From Zygnema cylindricum (taxonomy: Eukaryota > Streptophyta > Zygnematophyceae > Zygnematales > Zygnemataceae): a stretch of DNA of 52,625 nt. The translations under genes and the position numbers were made by a program. The notes beneath the pieces were generated by a model that made no database searches, was not told the DNA's origin, and saw only the letters and a program-made list of their open reading frames with translations. The stretch lies in the NCBI GenBank assembly GCA_037447655.1, contig JBBHKE010000010.1:1-52625 (forward strand). The letters run 5' to 3'. Of the stretch, positions 45,910 to 52,625 are shown in pieces. Positions within the stretch are counted from its first letter, which is position 1; each line of letters starts with the position of its first letter.

Positions 45910-46620
45910 ATGAAACTTTCTGATGAGTACGAAGACATAATTTACCGTATGCAAGCAATGGATTGCTCCTCATGGACTTGGAGCATTATCATAGGGATGA
46001 TTCTTGTGAGGGAAAGCACTTTAGAGCTTCGTGGGGGACATGACAGGGTGAATGCATTGACAGCTGGTGGTGACTGCCGGAAGCGTGATGAGAAGAACGG
46101 CGGTGACGAGCAGAAGCGTGATAAGAGGAATGACAGTGACGAGCTGAAGCGTGATGAAAGGAAGAAAGACAAAGGTAAACTTTATCGGAACTTCGATGGA
46201 AAGAGAGGGAGAGGAAAAGAAAGGGGAGCTTTGAAAAAATGGGTTTGCTTCGCTTGTAGGAAACCGGGTCACTTTATGGAGGAGTGTCCTTGTTTGGAAG
46301 AACTTAGAAGTTGGTATGTAAATGAGGAGGAAGAAGGGGAAGAGGAGAAAGAGGATGAAGATATTTTCAAGCTTCTTCACATCGGTAGAATGGAGAAGAG
46401 AGAAAAGCCCACAGAAATTCCACGAAAGCAACAATGTGCTTTTGGAGGTATAAGGGAAGTAAAGGGAAGAGAGGTACTTGAGGGAGTTAAAAATAATGAG
46501 GATAATTTTATAAATATTTTGAAAACAGAAAACTGGTCAAAAAGGGAGACTTCAACGGATCCCGAGGAAAGGGGAGAAGTAAATCTAGAGGGGGTTTTAA
46601 AATATAGGAGAGAAGTATAA
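45910..46620 (+). pseudogene. Copia gag C-terminal half (X subfamily)
   Basis: 236 open codons. LIMKLSDEYEDII aligns with LMMKLPEEYENII of the intact copy. It then has a charged RDEKNGGDEQKRD stretch and the CCHC knuckle CFACRKPGHFMEEC. The frame enters from the left without a start of its own, because the upstream gag is cut by the LTR junction. The knuckle is intact. Confidence 0.75.
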
Positions 46621-46675
46621 TATTTAATGAATGGTTTAGGGGAGAAGGAATATTTATTGGGGTGGAAAAAATTCT

Positions 46676-47143
46676 ATGGGAGAGAGTGAGGAAAGTTCAG
46701 AAAATAGGGTGAGCATCATGGACAAAAACATGAGTACGGAAGATGTAGATTTTATGAGGAACTTAGTGGGGACTCTTGATTTAAAGATAAGTTTCGGGGG
46801 TAATGGCTTTGACATCACTAATGGGAGCGATGCCATTTATGAAGGTGTGCCTGTAAAAGGGATAGCATCTGGGTGTGTGTTGCAGATTGGAGATGGGGCT
46901 GGCTGTTTGAACTGCAAGAGGGAAATCAGAATTTTTGTGGATGGAAAAGGGATGAGGTGGATAAAATCTTTGCTCGGATTTATGAAAAGTGGGATGCTAA
47001 ATAAAATGTTTGATCAACAAGATGGAATGTTTATTTCAGCTCATCTAACAGACCTTTTTGAATATGAGATTATTTACTTAAAGATTTATGAGAAGAAAAG
47101 AAAGAAGAAAAAGAAAAAGAAAAAATGTATTGGTAGGAGTTGA
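46676..47143 (+). pseudogene. Copia protease/RNase H remnant (X subfamily)
   Basis: 155 codons. An early part (LVGTLDLKI) resembles the post-protease strand of the intact copy (LVGTVDLKV). It then jumps to an RNase H-like part (GSDAIYEGVPVKGIASGCVLQIG, KSLLGFMKSGM) corresponding to SDATYVDVPLKRCTTGYVLQIG. The internal deletion is kept nearly in frame. A lysine run follows before the purine tract. Confidence 0.65.
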
Positions 47144-47172
47144 AAGGAAAGTAGACTAGAAAATAAACGGAG

Positions 47173-48049
47173 TGTTGAAATGTATGTATTTTCTAGGTCT
47201 CAATAAAAGAAAAAGTAATAAGAGGAAGTTAGCAAAGGCAGCATGCCTCTCGCTCCACTCTCCAAACCCCCACACTTGTCGCAGTAATTGAAGGTTGGAG
47301 AGGGAGCTACAGTCATGGCTACCCATGCTGCCCGAAGAGAGAGACAGGCTGTAGTTTTTGGTGGGTTTACCAAAAGGATCTGACGGACCCATGATTTGAT
47401 CTAGGTACCTGCCGTCGGTTAAATATCCGATAGCCGGTAGCTTTATCATGTAGTCTAGAATCAATGCTATATAGGGTACGATAATTATATAAACCTTAAA
47501 ATCTCAATGTATTTCATTTAACAGAGTACGGGATGTCTTGTACATGGAAATGGATTAGACCGCACGAATTCCGGACCGCTTGGAATTAACGAATCGACAG
47601 TTTATTTAGACGACCAATATTAAATGTCGATCTTCATCGAACGACCGTGGTGCGAGCCGGGATTCCAAAATGGCCGCTTTGGCGTTTTCGGGCGCCGCCA
47701 CCCCGGATGACACGTGGCAATATCCTGGAGGATTGCAGGATCTCCAGAACGCGAGATGACAAGTTTGAATGTGACAAATGTCACACTATGGCGATGTCGT
47801 ACAAGTACCGTACAAAAAGTACTTCAGCACCTGTACTTTATTGAACGGTACAGTCATATGATTGGTTAGTACCTCAGTACTAGGGGGCTTAGAGAGGGGT
47901 TTTAGGACTTACAATATTTTTGGTCGATAGCCGCCTCTCCCAGAGGGCATCTTTTATAAAAGGAAAACTTTGGCCAGCCATAACTATTAATTCAGTTGAC
48001 CAATTTCAGTGATTTTTTTTGCTGCGGACTCAAGGGAGTCCACGCTACA
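47173..48049 (+). repeat. Copia LTR, X subfamily
   Basis: Begins TGTTGAAATG after AATAAACGGAG and ends GCTACA, about 877 bp. It shares with the other LTRs the words TATTTTCTAGGTCT near the start, AGCCATG in the middle and CAGTGATTTTTTTTG with a GGACTCAAGGGAGTCC hairpin near the end. A copia-like leader follows. Confidence 0.65.
47391..47455 (-). other. Antisense tRNA-like module in the X LTR
   Basis: On the minus strand ATGATAAAGC, GGCTATCGG and AGATCAAATC follow one another with tRNA-like spacing. They occupy the same place and orientation in the LTR as the modules at 30766, 40364 and 48655. This is the most degenerate of the set. Confidence 0.35.
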
Positions 48050-48440
48050 TAGGAGTGTAGTCGGTCAGAGTGTTTGCCTGCCAAGGTGGTTCCATTTCTA
48101 AAGGAAAGTCAAAGTGGGGAATATTATCCAAAACTCATATTCCATTTTTGCATTCTGTGGTGGAACTGAGCACATATAAAGTCTTATTTCACAAGGGTGA
48201 AGCTGTAATAGGGTTGTGATTATGAAAGGGTCAATCATTTGGGTATATATAAAATTGGATTCGGCACTACCGAGATAACTTATCGTGAGCTGCCTACTCT
48301 GAGGACCAATGGAGGTCTCAAAGTTACAGAAATGGTGGCTGATATGATGACCAAACCTGTGCCATCTTCTATGTTGAATTATTGTAGGGAAAAGTGTGGA
48401 CTAAAAGAGATATTAAAAATAGATTAGAAAATAAGGGGAG
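48050..48440 (+). mobile_element. Copia leader joined to polyprotein C-terminus (Y subfamily)
   Basis: 48050-48160 resembles the leader of the intact copy (GGTCAGAGTGTTTG, GGGGAATATTATCC). 48239-48427 encodes 62 codons ending with ADMMTKPVPSSMLNYCREKCGL, the copia C-terminal block. Everything between is deleted. The purine tract AAGGGGAG precedes the next LTR. Confidence 0.7.
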
Positions 48441-49337
48441 TGTTGATATAAGTAGATTTATAGAGTATTTTCTAGGTCTAAATAGATTAGTGAAAAAAAG
48501 AAATGAAAAACGCAGATAGTCTACCTCCACCTCTTCTCTCTAGCCCCTATATTTGTTGTAGTCACTGGAGGAGAGAGAGAGAGAGAGTGGTGGAGCCATG
48601 GCTGCCTCAGCTCCATAGGCAAGACTAAAGAGTGACGTAAGTCACTCTCAACAAAAGGTTGAGTTCGGCAGGACTCCAACCTCTGACCGGCAGAGCGAGG
48701 CGTAGCCGTCAGCTTAATTGGTTTGTCGTAGGAGTTCGTTAAATTACATAGGGTGTGATATTTTTTTAAACTGTGTTTAGATCTCTAATCACATAAATGA
48801 CAATACGAATGAAGGGACATATAACTAGTTAATGTATTGTGCGAACATGATCGCGCACGAAACAAATGAATCGGGCATTTGTTTCAACGGCTAACATTAA
48901 GATTTGTTTTTTATCCAACGGCACATGTCGCCGCCGAGATCTCGGAATGGTCACTTTGGCGGTTTTGGGATGCGGCAAGACCTAGTGCCACGTGGACAGA
49001 TAACTTTTGGAAGCGGAAATTCCAAGGACATTAGGACGACTAAAAAGGAGACACGCGTCCACTCAATGGCCTTGTCGTACACAGGCCCTACAGAAAGCAC
49101 ATCAGTCGTAGTACCTTTCTGTACTTTACAGTCAGTCATATGATTGGATCGTTCTGCAATAGATAGGGGTTGTGAGAGGGGTTTGAGACTAAGCACTTTT
49201 TAGTAGGCAGTAACCTCTCTCTTTGAGAGTTTTGTAAAAATTGGCACATATCTTTTTGCCGCTTCATATCTTATCGCGTGGTTGAGCGTTTTCAATGATT
49301 CTTTTTGTTGTGGACTCATGGAAGTTAACACTGCACA
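48441..49337 (+). repeat. Copia LTR, Y subfamily, carrying the empty hAT site
   Basis: Begins TGTTGATATAAG and ends CTGCACA, 897 bp. Closely related to the hAT-split LTR at 30549-36356. At about 48776-48783 it has a single GTGTTTAG where the other copy holds the hAT element between two. Confidence 0.7.
48655..48726 (-). other. Antisense tRNA-like module in the Y LTR
   Basis: Minus-strand GCTGACGGCTACG followed by GAGGTTGGAGTCCTGC. Same as the module at 30766-30836 with one change in the B box (GGTTGGAGTCC) and a decayed A-box side (AATTAAGC for GGTTAGAGC). Confidence 0.45.
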
Positions 49338-49458
49338 TGGGTGCAGTTAGATTAACAACTTGTTTGTTTAATCAGCAGTGGTTGTAGGTGAAAGAGGGCA
49401 AGTTAAAATTACCTAGAGGCTTCTTGAATTATGTAGTCTAATGGAGGACATAGAATTG
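49338..49458 (+). mobile_element. Copia leader and first gag codons after the Y LTR
   Basis: Contains ACCTAGAGGCTT, as in the intact leader, and an ATG at 49441 opening with MEDIELQ, comparable to METTEFQ of the intact copy. It is cut after about six codons by the Harbinger-like repeat D4. Confidence 0.6.
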
Positions 49459-49910
49459 CAGCAAGGGCCATGTGGAAAAGTTAAAAAGAATCCACGATGA
49501 GCGCGCGCATATGTGCGTACACGTCGCAAGTGCCATGTGCCATGTGTCATCCGCCAAGGTGGTTGCGAATCCGCCGAAATTATTCCGTCACGCTCCCACC
49601 ATCAAAGTTTGCCGCCGCCTTTTTGTCATTTCGTTTTGAAATTTTGGGTAGTACATTTAATGCCCCTCTCTACGAGTCATTAATTACCTTCGCTGGTACA
49701 GATATTACCTCCGCTCGTATAGATATTGCGTTCAAACTTTGCATTCTAAGATTATTTCAAGATTTTAAGCATCTAATATTAACCTACGTGTTACCAACCA
49801 GAATGAGCCACCAAAAAAAAAAGTGGTTTACTGACGCGACCTATTGGAAGTCATTAGGTGTGGAAAGCTGGAAAATATGAGATAATCGACCCATTTAAGG
49901 ATACGGACAC
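49459..49910. repeat. Harbinger-like repeat, copy D4, left-truncated
   Basis: Starts inside the repeat at GCAAGGGCCATGTGGAAAAG and runs to the TAA that begins D5. It lacks the left terminal repeat. It contains an ORF (49497-49880, 127 codons) that parallels 29767-30093 (SKFAAAFLSFRFEILGSTFN). Confidence 0.55.
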
Positions 49911-49913
49911 TAA

Positions 49914-51407
49914 GGGTGAAGTTCCATCAAACGTTTATGTAATCGTACAACCAACTCTACAGACCGGGTTGATTGAGGGTTGCCTTCGATTAGCGAAAAA
50001 TTGGGTTTTTTTTTTACTGACAGCCGTATAGTTTGGTACTAGCCTGTACAGATTTTTTTCTTTCAAGGAAAACATCATTACAAAAAAATGTCCAAGGTTG
50101 TAGGCGTAAATTTGGGTTGTTGGATGCTATTACACTTTTTATCCGAGACGCCACGTCACTAACCCTACAGTTTGTTAAGACCGTGCACAAGGAGGACAAT
50201 TCTCGAAGACTGATCGTGTAAAAATAGGCCGCGTGGAAAAGGTAAAAAGAATCCACGATGAGCTCGCGCATATGTGCGTACACGTCGCAAGGACCATGTG
50301 GAAAAGTTAAAAAGAATCCACGATGAGCGCGCGCATATGTGCGTACACGTCGCAAAGGCCATGTGCCTTCCGCCAAGGTGGTAGCGAATCCGCCGAAATT
50401 ATCCCGTCACGCTCCCACCATCAAAGTTTGCCGCCGCCTTTTTGTCATTGCTTTTTGAAATTTGAGTAGTTCATTTAATGCCCCTCTCTACGAGTCATTA
50501 ATTACCTCCTCTGGTACAGATATTGCCTCCGCTCGTATAGATATTGCGTTCAAAATTTGCACTCTAAGATTATTTCAAGATTTTAAGCATCTAATATTAA
50601 CCTACGTGTTACCAACCAGAATGAGCCACCCAAAAAAAAAGTGGTTTACTGACGCGATCTAATGGAAGTTACGCCCTTTAGTAAAATTTTCCGTACAATT
50701 ACTGAGACGCATAATGGAAGGCCACCTTGAGTCGATGTTCCATCACGAAGAGTCTGTAAACCATGTGTTCTAAATTGATTGGCACCACGTAAGCTACGAT
50801 TCGATATTGAATATCCTTCAAAAATTTAGCAACAACAAATTTTACTTCAAATCTTTACTTGTGTACCATGTACCTGCATACAAAGTCATCATACGACCGA
50901 AGGTTGTTATACTTTTTGGAGACGTCGGTCTTCTACGCTAGCTCATTTTTTAGGGTTCCTGTTTTCGAACACAACGAAAGTCTTTTGACAGAAATAGTGT
51001 GACAAACAAAAGATATTGAAAATAGAGTGAAGAGGAGAGTTACAAAAATACATTTTTATTTTTGATTGTATTTTCGAAAGCGCGTGTCATGTGCAAATTT
51101 CGTCAATTTTCGTTGGTTGTCCATCATGACACGTAGCTTAATCGTCCAAGGTGTCACTGTTTTTTTTTTCCTGTATGTGCCAACCCACCTCCTCAAAGTA
51201 CGTTGACAGTTATAGATAAAAATGAAGCGAACGCCTCGCGGATGAACATCCGACGGTCAGTATTACCTCCCAGACTTTCGGAGAGTATTGGCAAGATTCT
51301 TTGTAATGTTGTTTTTTGTATAAAAACAAAATAAGCGGTACGGTTCGGTACGAATAGTGGCGGATTTCTGTAAACTACCTCACTTTTCGGCTGATGGAAC
51401 GTTACCC
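49914..51407. mobile_element. PIF/Harbinger-like element, copy D5, complete ends
   Basis: Left terminus GGGTGAAGTTCCATC; right terminus reverse-complemented GGGTAACGTTCCATC. TAA flanks both ends (49911-49913 and 51408-51410), as expected for PIF/Harbinger insertions. 1494 bp, no transposase. It contains two adjacent copies of a subrepeat of about 63 bp (about 50231-50355). Confidence 0.65.
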
Positions 51408-51410
51408 TAA

Positions 51411-52540
51411 TAAGCAATAAATTGCCTATGGCTATAATAGTAAACGAAAGAATTGCGTAAATGTGGATAATAAATTAATAATGCACAACAGTTTTTTAGG
51501 GCTAGGAGTTGTTGCCCACTCTACAATTCTAAATAGTGTAATCCACACTATTTTATGATTCTTGGGTGTAAAATGTTGTGATTGAACTAGTGTTTTTAAC
51601 AATTTGTCTACTAGGTAGACATTCTTTTTCACACTTAAGAATTATGGTAAAAATCAAGCTTAATATACATCATATATATAAAGAGCTTATAATGAATACT
51701 AAGGGCTATTTAGAATTCCCATATTATTGAATACCCATATTATGTCTTTAATATAGATTGACAAATTATTAAATGAAAAGTAGTGGATGGAAGTTGTGAA
51801 TTTGTGATTTTAGAAAAATTAAAAAATCATAAACGAGTGGACCTATTTCCAATTGAAAACCGCCGTATAACTACAGTTCAAGCATGTATCAAATCATTGG
51901 TTTAAAATAATTCAATGTTTTAGAATATTTAATTCTATATTCGCGAAACTTCAGAATACTTCACCATTTATGAACAATTTTAAGAAAAAATTGCCCCCAC
52001 ATGGTCACTAGATTAAAATAAAAATGGTGAAAAGCGACCGAAAAAGAAAAATTGACAACGTAAAAATCATAAACGCAATCACGAAATATCGAACGAATCC
52101 TTTTTACCAATCAAAGTCATTCAATAATTTTCATAACCATACGCTCTTTGTAAATTTGCTTTTCTTTTCCATTTTCAAACATTAAAGAACATTTTTCTGA
52201 GCTTTTAATATCTTCTCTACACCCTTGAAACTCGTGCAATTTTCTACAAGTTGCATATTTCCATCTCTCTCTAATACCCCGCTTCGGTTTTGGGAAAAAG
52301 ACGAATTAACGTCAAAAAACAAATAAACTTATTCCTAGTACAATACAACCCAAATTGTCTTTATGTTCTTTTCACCTACAGAAAAAGACGAATTAAAGGA
52401 CGATTCTATACTCAAACCTAACGATACCATTTCAAGAAAACAAATAAGGAAACAATAATTAATAATAGGCCATACCCAAATGTCACTCTTAAGCTTACAA
52501 TATCGGTTCCCAATGGTTTTGGTTTCCAATAGTATCTGTT
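51411..52540. other. Intergenic, no gene seen
   Basis: AT-rich. Short minus-strand ORFs (51432-51632, 52335-52529) have no recognisable domain. Confidence 0.5.
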
Positions 52541-52625
52541 GTGAGAGACAGTTGGAGAGAGAGAAAAGGAGAAAGTGGGCGAGAGGGGGCGAGAGAGAGT
52601 AAAAGAGAGAGAGGGGGAGGGAGGG
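52541..52625. repeat. Purine-rich GA/GGGA tract at the window end
   Basis: Read on the minus strand it is a polypyrimidine tract like the one before the receptor kinase. It could be the leader or promoter of a gene off the window or of an unrecognised minus-strand gene. Confidence 0.5.

Larger units (their letters stand above)
45904..47172 (+). mobile_element. Internal remnant of a second copia subfamily (X)
   Basis: Plus-strand gag and RNase H pieces between the insertion point of the intact copia (45903/45904) and an LTR at 47173. Protease, integrase and most of reverse transcriptase are deleted. The 5' half of gag, expected on the far side of the inserted copia, was not found at 37.8 kb, so the left side has been rearranged. 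Confidence 0.7.

Overview
The window looks like nuclear DNA of a land plant. It holds an EMS1-type leucine-rich-repeat receptor kinase, a spliced translocon-associated protein alpha (TRAP-alpha) gene of plant type, Ty1/copia retrotransposons, a hAT transposon and several MITE-like families. The species cannot be named from the sequence. There is no operon structure, CRISPR array or convincing functional RNA gene. Host genes occupy only about 10.0-18.1 kb and 22.3-24.2 kb; most of the rest is transposon-derived.

Layout. 1-1.9 kb: intergenic repeats and a PIF/Harbinger-like non-autonomous element (784-1825, TTA target duplications). 1.9-7.4 kb: a decayed minus-strand copia element with a 5-bp CTAGA duplication; its 5' LTR is replaced by a perfect 31-bp hairpin around a T20 tract. 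9.0-14.3 kb: a 1 kb polypyrimidine leader followed by a two-exon LRR receptor kinase with one apparent frameshift in a T-run. 15.8-18.1 kb: the last five exons of a TRAP-alpha gene; its 5' exons were not found. 22.3-24.2 kb: a three-exon minus-strand gene for a small secreted protein with a TATA box and a repetitive, partly decayed C-terminal tail. 25-29 kb: two TA-flanked MITE families with similar termini.

29.4-36.4 kb is a nested stack: a Harbinger-like repeat, a copia LTR inserted in it, and a 4.9 kb hAT element inserted in that LTR. The 8-bp target duplication of the hAT is confirmed by an unoccupied copy of the same LTR at 48.78 kb. 37.1-49.5 kb is a copia cluster. On the minus strand there is a 1489-aa uninterrupted polyprotein between 757-bp LTRs, followed in tandem (period 5321 bp) by a truncated second internal region fused to an unrelated zinc-knuckle ORF. 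On the plus strand there are deletion derivatives of related subfamilies with their LTRs. 49.5-51.4 kb holds more Harbinger-like repeats, one complete with TAA duplications.

The most unusual signals are antisense tRNA-like modules in the LTRs of three related copia subfamilies, the palindromic integrated end of the first copia element, an Asp-to-His change at the protease active site of the otherwise intact copia polyprotein, and the coding minisatellite at the end of the small secreted protein gene. All calls come from reading the sequence; no alignment or database search was run.
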